DNA of 64,000 bases from Scilla litardierei. Its lineage: Eukaryota; Streptophyta; Magnoliopsida; Asparagales; Asparagaceae. The notes below the pieces were generated by a model, which was not told where the DNA came from, did no database searches, and saw nothing but the letters and a program-made list of their open reading frames with translations. This document shows positions 1 through 11,255 of this stretch, one piece after another; the first letter of the stretch is position 1; each line of letters opens with the position of its first letter. The position numbers and the translations under genes were made by a program. The stretch is taken from assembly GCA_030789695.1 (NCBI GenBank), contig CM061142.1:48301987-48365986 (forward strand), read 5' to 3'.

Positions 1-1116
1 CATCCTTTCCGCAGCCGGCCTCGAAAAGATTTGGGCACTCGGTAACAAGGAACCATACTACCCCCCTTCTCGTCCGTGAATTCTACGCCAATCTCGAGCC
101 GTGCGTCATCGGTCGTGATACCCATCTCTCACCCGCGTCAAGAACCTTCCAATTTGTCTAACTCTTCGTCGGATCTGTGAGTTTCTTGATCTTCCTCCAC
201 ATTTTTCGGGTTCTCTCAACTTTACAATGACGATCCTCGTATCCTTGCAAAAATCGCAACCCCTTGGGTTCATAAACTCTCTGCTGTTCATTTCCACCCA
301 CCTGCTCGCATCATCCTTAAGGTTATAGTTTCCCATCTTATGCCGAAAGGCGGCTCCTTTAACTATCTTTCCAACGAATTGGAGCATTGCCTATATGCGG
401 TGATGGGCGGATTACCTATTAGCTGGGGTTTCGTGATCTTGTAGTCTCTTCTTTGGCCAGTTCAAACTCATATCTATCATCCCTCATTCATAACCTTGGT
501 ACTCAAAATGTTTTGTGTTCCTCTCGATGGAGAACTTGCCATCTCCAATCCTTATAATATCAACATCATCACTTTGCACAATATGCATTTGGATCTTCCA
601 GACCCTGAGGAATCCGATGCGGCCAATAGTGATGATGATGACGCCGATGAAGATCCTGAAGAAGACCCCGTAGAAGACCCTACTTCAGTCGATCCTGACT
701 ATACTCCGACCCAAAACACTTTCGGCCCCTCTTCCTCTACTCCGGGTTCGTCCCACGGTTTCCGTCGTTTTGTTAAGAAACAATGCGTCCACAAATGTTT
801 TCCTGAGTGTCGAACCAATCCTCGGTCTTGTCCCCTAAAGACCCCACGGACATCCTCTACTCCTCGCCAAACTACCCAGACTACACTTCACGGTCTTCGC
901 GAGGATGTTCGCTCTCTTCGCGATACGGTCACTACCGGGTTTAGGGACTTTCGGTTTGCCTTAACTGAACAAGCTCATGTGCTCGACCAAGTTCAACTCA
1001 ACCAGAGCAAGCTTGTTTCTGCACTTGAGGCTTTGAATGTGGTTGCTCCAGAGGAAACACCCCATCGTAAATCGCGTCATAATTCTCAGGACTATGGTTC
1101 TCCTTCCGGACGTTAG
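1..1116 (+). pseudogene. Broken env-like / plant-transposon ORF of Sirevirus-like element A
   Basis: No intact gene remains. Translating 1-480 in shifting frames gives pieces such as VREFYANL and, near 340-420, a Gly/Leu-rich stretch interrupted by stops. The open 3' part (496-1116, 206 codons) has an acidic Asp/Glu run (residues about 35-60), a Ser/Pro/Thr-rich middle and a C-terminal helical stretch likely to form a coiled coil. VREFYANL is typical of the Pfam 'putative plant transposon protein' family (PF20167-like) found in plant retroelements. Its place, between pol and the polypurine tracts of a Copia element, is where Sireviruses carry an env-like third ORF. Function is unknown; the env-like label rests on position. 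The upstream part of element A lies outside the window. Confidence 0.6.
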
Positions 1117-1662
1117 ACCTTGCCGTTCGTTGTCCTCGTTATCCTAGTTATTGTCGCATGTCGTCGGTGTATGCTGTTTGATGAATGTTGTGGTATTTTG
1201 CTTTTTGGGTTGTAGGCCTTCGGGCTTTTGGTGATGGGCGTTGGCAACAATCTGTTTTATGGTTCTCAGTCACAGTTGTTATAGGCCGTCGGGCCTTAGT
1301 ACTAGATATGTGGGACAGTCTGCTTGCTTGTCCCTTTGTATGATTACTATCTCGTTTTGTTTAGTAAAATCTGTTTGGTTATGTTTTGTGACACCTTTGT
1401 TCCATTGTATGTTCTGTTCTGTGTTATTATTCCTCTTAGTCGACTAACAAATTCTTTAATCGACTAACATTTATTTTTCCCCATCTTTTTGTCAATGACA
1501 AAGGGGGAGAATATTTAGGCAATTTTTAAGGGGGAGCATACATTTTTGTCATCATAAACTAAGTTTATAAATTGAGTATAGCATATGATATGATATCTGC
1601 ATATAATTGAGTGTGACACTTCACTTTTTATACATAGTTGTCATCATCAAAAAGGGGGAGAA
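1117..1662 (+). promoter_or_regulatory. Element A 3' non-coding region with three polypurine tracts
   Basis: Three copies of a GGGGGAG-type polypurine tract lie at 1498-1510, 1528-1538 and 1649-1662; the last abuts the LTR and would prime plus-strand DNA synthesis. Several tracts in a row before the 3' LTR are characteristic of Sirevirus Copia elements. Two copies of the LTR palindrome (perfect at 1436-1447, one mismatch at 1456-1467) also lie here, outside the LTR. No coding sequence is evident. Confidence 0.8.
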
Positions 1663-2004
1663 TGTTGGGATTTCATAATCCCATGTTCACTTTCCTATTC
1701 TATTCCATATGATTTTGATGTGACAACTATTATTATTGCTACTCACTCTATCTATGCAGATGTGCAGTTTTCCAATATATCCATGCTTGGACAATAATCA
1801 CTTGATAAGGAATCCCTGCACAAAGGCATCTCAAATACTCACATGAAGCTCAACATACATATTTACGGAAATCTACGGACTGATGTATTTTTTATATTTA
1901 TAGATTTCAGAGCCTTGAATATGAAATCCATCTAAGTCCTATGTTCCTAATAACATATCCTACCAACCCTTTTTCAGACAAGTCAAAATTCACGTTTTTC
2001 TGTC

Positions 2005-2170
2005 TTAGTCGACTAAGGCAAACATTAGTCGACTAAACATTTTTTCTTCGAATTTTGGTCTAAAAATTTCTGAGTAGTCTTCAGTCAACTTCAGAAAGTT
2101 ACCGTTAAAATTTCAGTCAAAAATTCCAAAGTTTGACTTTTAGTCGACTAAGCCTTCTTTAGTCGACTAA
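2005..2170 (+). repeat. Palindrome cluster TTAGTCGACTAA in U3 of LTR A
   Basis: Four perfect copies of the 12-bp palindrome lie at 2005-2016, 2025-2036, 2140-2151 and 2159-2170, ending about 105 bp before the TATA box. Two more copies lie before the LTR. Dense CpG-containing palindromes in the cis-regulatory part of Sirevirus LTRs are known from maize; the function here is inferred. Confidence 0.85.
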
Positions 2171-2274
2171 TGAAGTTTTTGTGTCCGTTTTTTCTGAAAC
2201 TTTCCAGACCGTTTCTGAACGGTAGGAAACTCCTTTTCCCCCCATTTTCCCTCAGAATAACTGTCCAAAAATAC

Positions 2275-2282
2275 TATAAATA
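2275..2282 (+). promoter_or_regulatory. TATA box of LTR A
   Basis: TATAAATA about 610 bp into the LTR, downstream of the palindrome cluster, consistent with the U3/R border of a Pol II retroelement promoter. Confidence 0.6.
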
Positions 2283-3008
2283 AGTGGGCATACCCTCTGT
2301 TTTCTTCACACAACTTTCTTCTCTCTTTCTTCCTAGAATTGTTGATTCTAAGCAATCTTGCTTTAGTTGCTCTTTTCTCATTTGCAAGAAGAAATCCATA
2401 GATTTCTCTCTTCTTATGAGAACGGAAGAACTTCAAGATTCTTAATCATAGATCTTTTGGAAATTGAAGTTTTCTTCCTTGAAGCAATTTTGATCTTTTT
2501 CAACATCATTTTAGAAAGTTGTTAGTGTTCATAATTGTAAGAAGAAATCGATTGATCTCTCTCTTCTTTTATGAACCAGAGAACTTCAAGTATTGTTCTT
2601 CATTTCATATCTTATATATCTTGAAGTCTCTTTTGAAAACATCATCCTTGAATTTCATTCTAAATTCATAACAAGGCTATAGGTGTTTTTCTATTTCTTA
2701 TTTAACATGTTTGAATCTCTTTTGAGATTGTACAAAGTTTGGGACACGGGGAGTGTCGCCATTTTTGTAAGTTGGTGCTTGCGGGGCAAGTGATTATAGT
2801 GGATTGAAAATCTCTACGGGGTAGAGGACTGGAGTAGGATCAAAAGGATCCGAACCAGGATAAATCTTTGTGTTTGCGTTTGATTTACATTTTCTACATT
2901 CTTTACTTTCTGCACATCTTAAGCAATTAGAAGTAACTCTTTAATTGCAACAGTTTATTTTTTTAATATACACTATTCACCCCCCCTCTAGTGTATTTGA
3001 TCCTTACA

Positions 3009-3577
3009 GGCTCGAATTACAGCGATGTACCCCCTACTTCCACTGCTTGTGAGAGTTCGGCTTCTTCATCAATATCTGAGTCTAGTTCTTGCTCATGCGG
3101 TGCGCTCTCGTGTGGAGTCTCAGATTCACTTCTTGGTGAGGACGGTGCATCAGAATAGACGCTACACACCTCCATGTGGGCATGGATGTGGTCATCATTG
3201 TGCTCCGGTCCAAGCTTGAGATCAAGAGACGCGTTAATGAGTTCACAAATATAAGAGTAAGGGTCGTAGAGTGTGCTCCCCTGAATCTCGGCTTGATCAA
3301 CGGATTCCTCGATAGATTAGTACTCTTCGATGCATGTTCCGCCATTTTTAAAACATAACTTGTCGTCCCTCACATCAACTCTGATATTGCCCTCTATAGT
3401 CCCTTCCGGGGAGATTTGATCCATTACAAAGATGGCAAATTGTTGATCAATGGGGTCCCCAATATCAATAGCGAATGCCCCTGTGGCATGGACCTCATCA
3501 ACAAGTTCCTTAAGAAGGTTCGCAAAGGAGTCATCATCTCCCAGGCTTGACTTAGTCACTAGCATTGCCTCCCCCAT
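3009..3577 (-). pseudogene. Start of internal ORF of element J, broken
   Basis: An 86-codon ORF starts with ATG at 3577, about 190 bp after the primer site, where the first ORF of an Athila-type element is expected. After its stop at 3317 the reading continues in another frame to the junction with element A, ending in an acidic Ser/Pro/Glu-rich stretch. The sequence does not look like a canonical retrotransposon gag and I do not recognise the family. It is truncated by the insertion or junction at 3008/3009. Confidence 0.4.
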
Positions 3578-3763
3578 GTTCCGGGTGATCTAAATCAAAA
3601 ACCGTCAAACAAGCGGCCTCTCCGGGGTTTGCCGTAGATCTCGTGTATATGCAAAGGAAAACAGAGTTTCAAAGGAATTGTTAGAACGAATAAGGAGTAA
3701 AAAGATAAAAATAATGAAACAAAAAGAAAATACTAAGTAAATAGAATAAAACACTATCGCCTC

Positions 3764-3958
3764 CCCGGCAACGGCGCCAAAAACTTGATCGCTTCAAAAT
3801 GCAACTCTAGAGCACAACCTAGTTTGGCGCAAATACACGGAGATAAATCCCCGTCAACGGCGCCAAAAACTTGATCGCTTCCGAAATGCAACTCTAGAGC
3901 ACAACCTAGTATGGCGCAAATACATGTAGATAAATCTCCGGCAACGGCGCCAAAAACT
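3764..3958 (-). repeat. Primer-binding site triplicated as 86-87 bp tandem repeat
   Basis: On the minus strand the Asp-tRNA-type primer site (TGGCGCCGTTGCCGGGG) follows an LTR-end-like CGATCAAGTTTT. The unit, with CGGCGCCAAAAACTTGATCG on the plus strand, recurs with its ACGGCGCC core at 3771, 3857 and 3944 (spacing 86 and 87 bp). The outermost copy (3764-3780) keeps the exact 17-nt site; the two inner copies differ by a base in the CCCCGGCAACGG part. Only the copy at 3944 touches the LTR end. Confidence 0.85.
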
Positions 3959-4336
3959 TGATCGACACCCCGATGTTCACACGCACCCAGGACAAGCGAC
4001 TCGTAGTCTTACCGCAAGTGCACGGCGTAGTGGCGAGCGGGTATCGAACTCAGGGAGGAACAATGACAGTGTCTTCCTCTAATCACCTAGCTATCGAAAT
4101 GGTTAAGAATAATTTGGGGTAAAATTGTCACAATCGTTTGTATATCGATGGAAATGTCAATAAAATAAAGCACCTAGGGATAGGGAATCCCCGCTACGGA
4201 CCGTATCTCATCGCTGTGATTCGTAGGTTACATCATTGCTAGACTTGAATTTTAGGTGAACTAGTCGCAACTAAATGTAGAACCAAGCTCACGCTCTCGC
4301 GCTATTGCCGGTCTATAGCGAACCTATGGTAGGGCC

Positions 4337-4613
4337 CAATCTCTTGCAAACCCTAACCTAAGCCGCTAGCATTAGGATCGACATCATCGTTCAACCGTAT
4401 CTCGAGCCCACTCTCGTGCAAACTCGAGCTACGACCTAGGTTGAGATAGTTCCTACCCGTCCAATCTCTTGCAAACGGATATTTGTATAGAATTACGATT
4501 GAAAACCCTAGCCTTGGTCCAATCTCTTGCAAACCAATTCTAGAAAAGTCCAATCGTAAATATAAATCGAATTTCTAAGGCTTCCTATCAATTGAGATCC
4601 AATCTCTTGCAAA
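4337..4613 (-). repeat. Dispersed 14-mer CAATCTCTTGCAAA in LTR J
   Basis: Perfect copies at 4337-4350, 4462-4475, 4520-4533 and 4600-4613, with a looser copy near 4411 (CTCTCGTGCAAA). It lies downstream of the presumed transcription start, so it would be in the transcript. Function unknown. Confidence 0.8.
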
Positions 4614-5101
4614 TCCCAATCAATATAAATCCCTAGCTATCCGTAATTAATCAATCCCAACCCAACCCTAATCAATTCTAGCAAGAATTTCACCAATTCA
4701 TCACAATTTAGAAATAGGGTTCATAGGGTTCATCCCTATGCCCTAGGACAATAAAACTACTCACTAATCAACATGCAATTCATAAGAAATTCAATAGCAA
4801 AATCAGCACAAATCATTGCAATAGAGAGATTATCAATAAAAATAGAGTTTTTGATAAGGAGAGAGACAAACCAATAAGAACCCAATAGCATCTAACAAAA
4901 ATAACCTTTTAATCTCCAAGAGAAAAGCTAAATCTATTGATCTAAAAAGCTCTCTAAAAAGGATACCAAAAGTATCAAAAAGTTCTTCTAAACTAGGGCA
5001 AAAACTGGGTTTAAATTCCCCTCAAAATCGCCCAAAAAATCGTGACAAAATTGCCCCTGCGCAGCTCAAAAATCGCAGTTTACGCAGCAGGCGGGGCGGC
5101 T

Positions 5102-5465
5102 CACTCGGCCGAGTGAAAAATGTCACTCGGCCGAGTGACAAACCCTGTACAATTACAGTAAGTTCGGGATTTTGGGGGTCTTTCTTCGGAAGGTGACTCG
5201 ACCGAGTGACTTTACTCACTCGGCCGATGGGCATTTCTTGCTCGGCCGAGTCGGAACCGTCAAAGCCTGTAAATTTACAGTAAGTCGGCCTCTTTTGAAG
5301 TGGATTTTCCCATGCCACTTGGGCGAGGGGATTTCCATGCTCGGCCCAGTGGACTATCGTTACTCGGTCGAGTGCACGCCGATTTCATTCTGTTGATGCG
5401 TGTCCGGTCTGGTCGGCCGAGTGGTCTTCTTGCTCGGCCGAGTGGGTGGTTCACTCGGCCGAGTG
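5102..5465 (-). repeat. Palindrome array CACTCGGCCGAGTG in LTR J
   Basis: About ten copies of a CpG-centred 14-bp palindrome. Perfect copies are at 5102-5115, 5124-5137 and 5452-5465; others carry one or two changes (for example CTCGACCGAGTG, CTCGGTCGAGTG). A second motif, CTGTA..TTACAGTAAGT, is interleaved twice (about 5145 and 5265). On the minus strand the array lies just upstream of the TATA-like site. Confidence 0.85.
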
Positions 5466-7209
5466 AGGTGCTGCAGATGCCCAATTTTCATCTTTTCGCT
5501 TGCTCGTCGCTCCTACGACGTTCCTTCTTCTTCCACTTGTCTTCCATCGCCGAATAACCCTCAAAAGAGCCTTGGGTGACACTCCAGAGTGGGTATAAAT
5601 CCTCTTGATCTAAAAATCACTCTGAATCGCTCCATATCTCCTGAAATACGACAAAAACAAGAAATCGTGAAAAGCATCGCAATATTTTCCGAATAATCAT
5701 AAAAAACGCGATATGAGCGATCAAAGTGGCATGCAAACATGCAGAAAAAGGGTGTAAAATACGGAGCGGTCAAACACCAGCAAAGAGAATACTTGAATAA
5801 TACATGTAGAATCTAGCAAAATACGTGATATAACATGTGAAATAAGGTGAAAAGACATAGAAAACAAAGATCACAACACCCTAATTAACTACATCACAAC
5901 CAATACACAAGGGTATTAGCCATGCATGGAGAGAAGAAAACTCAATTTCATTGGCAAATACATGATCAAAAGGTCAAAATACATGCTAAATACGTGAAAT
6001 ACAAGGTATACGTTGAGATTTCTATCACCAAAACTCCTAAAAAGCTTTGGAATTCCTTCTACAAGAGCCTCTGTTCTCTGTATCCAAAGCCCCAGAAAAT
6101 CTCACGAAAATACGCACTGTAGCCCCTCCAATACGCTCAAAAATACGCTAAAAACCAGTCTGAATACTCTCTGGAATACGGAGGTATTTATAGGGGTATT
6201 AAGTCGATGCGGATGCGAATTTTCCGCTCAACCTCATCTAAAATCCTCTTCAAACCCACAAACCCTAACCGCTCCAATTCTGGGCCGTTGGATGGAAGCA
6301 GGATTGCACTGGGACTCGACGTGTGTCCAGCGGATCGGATCTGCGCCCGCTTCGCTCTGCATCCACTTCGTCGATTTGAGTATGCCTCGGATTCAATCGC
6401 AACTGTTGGATCTTGAATCGGACGGCCTTCAATATGCCACGTCGACACTCGATCGCCCGCTTCATTCGAGATCGATGTGGGAGCGAACGTGGCCATTGGA
6501 TCGATGGCTTAACGGCGCAGATGGCACCATGTCGCCCTGCGGAGTATGTAATTCGACCATCGATTTCGAATTCAAGTGGCTTCGATTTTGTCCGTTGGAT
6601 CTCCGATCGTGCGACTGTGAGCCGGCCTTGTCGCCTTGTTCCGCTCCGCTTAGTTCTTCTCCGCTGGGACTGTTGGATGAAGGAAGGACGGTGTGAGATC
6701 AAGCCATGTGTCCCCTATCGAATCGCTCTGCTCTGCATCCAGGGTGAATTGAGGACCGTTGCATCATCATCCAATGGCGCTGATGAAGCCACGTCGCTGC
6801 TCTTTGATGGCTGCTCGATTTCAGCGGGATTTTTTCTGATGCTGCCACGTGGCACGTTGGATTGCGAGAGAGACGTATACGTGCGTATATGCAGCATATT
6901 TTCCACGTATTTTCCTCGTATTTCTTCAATTAAATGGTATTCTGCATTCAAAAACTCATTGTAATTAGCACAGATCTAAAAAAAATACAAATAAATAGTC
7001 GTTGGACTCGTGAGATCGAGATCTTCGCATTAAATATACTAAGAGGACAGAAATACTCAATATATTACTGTTTTGTGCATAAAATGAGAGTTTGCTCTAA
7101 TAATTAAGGGTATTCAAAATATGATCATATTAGAGACCAAATAAGTACCATATATGCACAAAATGGGGGCTAAATGAGGGACTAAATATGTAATATTTAC
7201 CATGAATCA

Positions 7210-8320
7210 TACCCCCAACTAGCATTTTACTAGTCTCTAGCAAAAAGAGCGACTAAATCGGATGTTTAGAAAAATATTAAATCCTTCCAATTGTCTAATA
7301 CTTGGCTCAATAACACACTTTCCATCATAATATTTACCACGAATATACACAGTTATGAATGAGATCAAATCCATGTCATTTTCTCTAATCCAGTTTAGAT
7401 ACATAACTTACAAGCATCGTTTTACTTAGGCCAAAAGTATAACATGACATCAATTCATAACTTTCTAGTTTCCAAGGAATCAGCATTATTAAAGATCGTC
7501 TGATTCATGGGTGTTGTGAGTTTGCCATACTTTTTTTTCTTTTTTTTTGTTTTGACTTAGAATGATCCATGTATCGAGCTTTCAGTCAATGACTCCTAGG
7601 CCAGACGACCTTCGGGCATTAGGCTTAGAATGGCCCTCGAACTTAATAACTCGAATCATCTAAGTTTTTTATTATCTCTTTTTTGAGTGCACTCCCGATA
7701 CATCCATCTTTCGACGCGAATCTCAAATGCTTCATGAGGCACAAAGACCCGGCTTCTTGATAAACTCAAGGGAACGATGCACTTTATTCTTTTTCTCAAT
7801 TTTCTCAATTTTTTTATTTTTTAAGGCAACTCACACCCATTTATTAGACTCACATTTTAGCATATATTCATGGCCATATTCCTCTTCAAAAAGAAAATTA
7901 TTCCCATCAATCATGTCCACTTTAAACTCATGCATCACAACGACTTGCATGGAATTAATTCAACCTATTTCGAGATATTAGTCATGAGATTTGAAACTTT
8001 TCATAAGGGGCATATAATGATTAATTCCATGAAAAGAAAAATAATGATATCATGCCATAAACAATTCTTAGAATGCCATTAATGCACAACCATCCAATAA
8101 AGTAACACTTTAAGAATGCTTAAATGATGGTTAGATGATGAGTGATGGTGATCTATTCTTTTATCTCTCTCTTTTTTATTAAAAAATCTCCTAACAACAC
8201 GTCTAATACACTTCCCCCAACTTAAAGACAAACATTGTCCTCAATGTTGAAAGGAGAATACTAGAGTCAAAAATCCTAAGAAAAATAAAAAGTGTAAAAT
8301 AAAGAAAAGAAATTCTACTA
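7210..8320 (-). other. 3' non-coding region and polypurine tracts of element J
   Basis: The tract adjoining the LTR is minus-strand GTTGGGGGTA (7210-7222); a second, AAGTTGGGGGAAGTG, lies at about 8208-8222, shortly after the integrase stop. The rest is A/T-rich with poly-T runs (7528-7550, 7790-7825). I see no gene in it. Confidence 0.65.
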
Positions 8321-8753
8321 CTATTGAGGAAGGAAAGAACACACCGGTTTAAGTGCCACCCGAAGATGGGTCTGTAAGCTCCATGTCGTGTCCTCCTTGG
8401 TCCAAAGTTCTTGAAAGTGTTCCAGTCGTTGTCCATTAACTTTGAACTCGTTGCCGTCTTTCTCATTCACCAATATCATCGCTCCATGTGGAAACACTTG
8501 TTTGACATAATAAGGCCCCGACCACTTGGAGCGTAGCTTTCCTGGAAATAAGTGTAGCCTTGAGTTGTACACCAAAACTTTGTCCCCCTTGTTTGAACTC
8601 CTTCCTCAGGATCATTTTGTCATGCACCACTTTCATTCTCTCTTTTGCCAATTTCTCATTTTCATAGGCTTCCCTCCGTAGCTCTTCAAGCTCCAATATC
8701 TGCAATTTACGAGAATCATTTGATGAGTCATCAAGCAAATTTAATGATTTAAT
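8321..8753 (-). pseudogene. Integrase C-terminus of Athila-like element J, frameshifted and truncated
   Basis: Two overlapping minus-strand frames together give the C-terminal end of a Gypsy integrase: a helical RREAYENEKLAKERMK stretch, LRKEFKQG, then [19 protein letters not shown] and a small beta-rich tail. The [13 protein letters not shown] motif is diagnostic for Athila-type integrases. The catalytic core would lie upstream (beyond 8753) and is cut off by the LTR of G. The frame changes in a run of G on the coding strand near 8585, so a one-base insertion there split the reading frame. It is the only polymerase-region sequence I find in the window. Confidence 0.8.
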
Positions 8754-9539
8754 TGTCATGCCCCGCTTCCCATTATACTTAGGAGCGAGGACGCGAGCGG
8801 GTCCTCATGGGCTGAACAGGTGAAGCTTAAGCCCAATAAGCGTCTGTGAATAACAACCAAACGCAGATTCTTGCATGTAAACAGAACAACAAAGATAATC
8901 ATAATAATAGCCAATGTCCAGAAAAGGAAAGTACACAAATAAAGTAAGGCCCCAAGCATGGCCAACAAACAGAGTCTACAAAAGTGGGTACACACCTAAC
9001 AGATAAGCAGAAAATAAAACTCTAAAGTAGCAACGACAGTTGAATCTCTACGACTGGTCCTCTGTGGGGAGAACCTCTGGGTTGATGTGCTTCTGGTCCA
9101 ATAGATCACTCTGATACAGCAGCTCGTTCTCCTGGTACCCTGTCTCGTGACCTGACATACATTCAAACAACATAGAATGTATGTCAGTAAGGGTCCTGGC
9201 AAGTTATGGTTAGAAAGGGACCCTTGGCAAGATGTGCAAAAGATTATATGGTAGTTAAGCAGTTATAAAGTTTTACACTAGCTGGCAGTTCTATATGAAA
9301 GGAAAGATGGCAGCATAATAAAGTAAAGACAGTTTTAAAAGTTATCAGCATTTTTCAAGTTGTTATAATTGTATGTGCAAGTCCGTGACTAAGGCTCACG
9401 TCGTTAGACGCTAGTAAGTGAATCCACCTTCAAGTGCCCCCAAAGGCGACCCGTTTACTATCGGCTAGTGCCCGGGAATGCAACCCCATCCACGTGTACT
9501 TTTTGGACCACGAGCCAGAATGCTAACCGCCATATACTA

Positions 9540-9690
9540 GAACATGAGCCAGACTAGTCACATGTGACCCTACTGGAACACGAGCCAGACTAGTCACATG
9601 TGACCGACGAGAGTAGCCAACTATGAGCCAACGGCATATAACATCTATGAGCCAACAGCATGTAACATCTATGACCAACGGTATGCAATA
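9540..9690 (-). repeat. Short direct repeats in LTR G
   Basis: A 27-bp unit containing GAGCCAGACTAGTCACATG occurs twice (about 9545 and 9580), followed by three copies of an about 25-bp unit around CTATGAGCCAACGGCAT. Tandem minisatellite-type repeats inside the LTR; no function indicated. Confidence 0.7.
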
Positions 9691-11255
9691 TCTTGATTTA
9701 GCCAAACCCGGCTATCATGTTCTATGATTATCCAAGTTGTTCACTTCGTTGTATGTACATTTTTTTCTTAATGGTGTCCACACACGCACACGAGTTCAAG
9801 TTTAGAATTTCACAAAAGTGTGTTTAAGGGGTTTATTACCACATGGCATTTTTGGTGTACAAGATATCATAGTTCAAGTGCAAAGCGTCTATGTGAGTAC
9901 ATTTAAAAAAACAAGTAATAATTTGCACGCTTGCCTGTTTCCAATGATTTTGGTGTCGACGGGTTCGCACGGAAGGCGCGGTCGTCTGCGTCATTTAAAA
10001 TTATGATATTAAGCTAACAGTTCTTAAAATAACATTAAATTAATACAATACATGGCTTACAATACATTGTTTACAATATTAAATATACTGTTTATACACC
10101 TATCTTATTAAGAAATATAATACTATTTCCATCTATATAACCTAATAAATACGGTTCAATTTAGTACACTGTTAAATTACTTTATATACCGTATTCTTAT
10201 CACAGATTCAGTTTTTAATAATCAACCTAGGCTAGGCTAATGTTTGGCAGGAAAACTTCATTACTAGTTTATGCTTGCATGCGAGACTCACTACATATAA
10301 TAACACTTTATTACACTAACATTTCAATACCCTTACTCACCCTATTCATGCGTCTTCTCTTCCTCTTCATTTTCTTGTAGGGGAGGAGCACGGCTTTGCA
10401 GGCGAAGGGCGGTTCTGGTGGTGGAGCACGGGGCAGATGCGGGCGGAGCTCTGGGCGGAGGGCGGCGAGTCTGGCGATGGCGGCACCTAAGGACGCGGCG
10501 ACGAAGTCAGCGGGAGGAGGAAGAAGGTTGGTTGTCGGAGAGCTTGGAGGTTTTGGGGTTCGACAGGGGGAGGAAGGAGGGCGACGGTTCCCACAGGTGA
10601 AGCTGTTGGTGAGGGGAGGTGGTGTCGGTGCTGGGTTGCAGCGGAGGTCCTGAGGGTGGAGGAAGGGCTCGGATGGTGTTAAGTTAGGGGAGGTAGCTGG
10701 CCTAAGGTAGGTGGCGGTGTGGGGGCTGCAAGGGTGGTGTGTGGTTGCGGGTTTGTTCGCTGGTGCTGGAAGGGTGTAAGTTCGATGGCAACTACGGTGG
10801 GTGGTCAGGACTTGTTGGAGGTAGGTGGATTCGGAGGGAGAGATTAAAGGCACCGGAGATGTTTGTGACGATGGCAAAAGGAGGCGGTGGCTCTGGGTGA
10901 TGGTCTGCAGGTGGTGGCGGTGAGGTAAGGGAGGTGATGGCTGTTTCCGGGTGCTGCTGTGGCGGGGCTGCACCGGGGTCGGTGTCGTGGGCTTTTAGGA
11001 GGGAGGATGATCGGAGAGGGAGAAAGAGGAGGAGCTCGGTGGTATATGCTTTTGGGCCGCGTGTGGATGTGTTTGTCGAGGGTAGATGCTGCGAACGAGG
11101 GGATGGGAAGAAAAGGGCGAGGTCGGATGGGTTGTTTTAGAGGGGCTAGGTTTATTAGGGGAAAGCTAGTGTTTTGTAGAGGCTAGGGCTTAGTTTCCCC
11201 TTAGGGGTTTTAGAGTGGGGCCAGGGCTTGATGCGTGAGAGAGAGGACATGGACT

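Larger units (their letters stand above)
1663..3008 (+). mobile_element. 3' LTR of Sirevirus-like Copia element A (1346 bp)
   Basis: Starts TGTTGGGA directly after a polypurine tract and ends GATCCTTACA after the CCCCCCTCTAG block, the typical tail of plant Sirevirus LTRs. A TATA box (TATAAATA) is at 2275-2282. The R/U5 part has the conserved GGAGTAGG...GAACCAGG..TAAATC arrangement (2830-2870) also seen in the LTRs of E and H here. No primer site follows, so this is a 3' LTR; the DNA after it belongs to element J. The target duplication cannot be checked because the other end is outside the window. Confidence 0.85.
3959..7209 (-). mobile_element. LTR of Athila-like element J (3251 bp)
   Basis: On the plus strand it runs from TGATCGACACC to CCATGAATCA, so both ends carry the inverted TGAT/ATCA terminus. 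A polypurine tract (minus GTTGGGGGTA) abuts its 5' end and the primer site its 3' end. It contains a palindrome array (5102-5465), a weak TATA-like TTTAAA (5010-5016, minus) just downstream of it, and a repeated 14-mer in R/U5. The 5600-7200 part is unannotated U3; no coding region is supported there. Confidence 0.75.
3009..8753 (-). mobile_element. Athila-like Gypsy element(s) J, tandem arrangement sharing one LTR
   Basis: Read on the minus strand the order is integrase C-terminus (8753-8321), 3' non-coding region, polypurine tract, one LTR (7209-3959), primer site, leader and an ORF start (3577 onward). Integrase-polypurine tract-LTR is a 3' end; LTR-primer site-leader is a 5' end. Both around a single LTR imply two elements joined through a shared LTR, usually a product of unequal recombination. 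The low side is cut off by element A and the high side by the LTR of element G. Athila assignment rests on the Asp-tRNA-type primer site and the integrase C-terminal motif. Confidence 0.7.

Noticed and set aside
3764..3958. CRISPR-like direct repeats at the triplicated primer site
   Set aside because: Three units with near-identical 'spacers' in a plant LTR element are an ordinary tandem duplication.
5102..5465. Palindrome arrays as CRISPR or as transposon terminal repeats
   Set aside because: Repeats are short palindromes with irregular spacing, recur at equivalent LTR positions and have no associated genes or target duplications.
6013..6964. Overlapping frames of 145-227 codons at 6000-6960
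   Set aside because: Inside LTR J, overlapping on both strands, with no recognisable protein motif.
10311..10973. 220-codon Pro/Ser-rich frame in LTR G
   Set aside because: Pure composition effect of a GC-rich LTR segment; no domain and no codon pattern.
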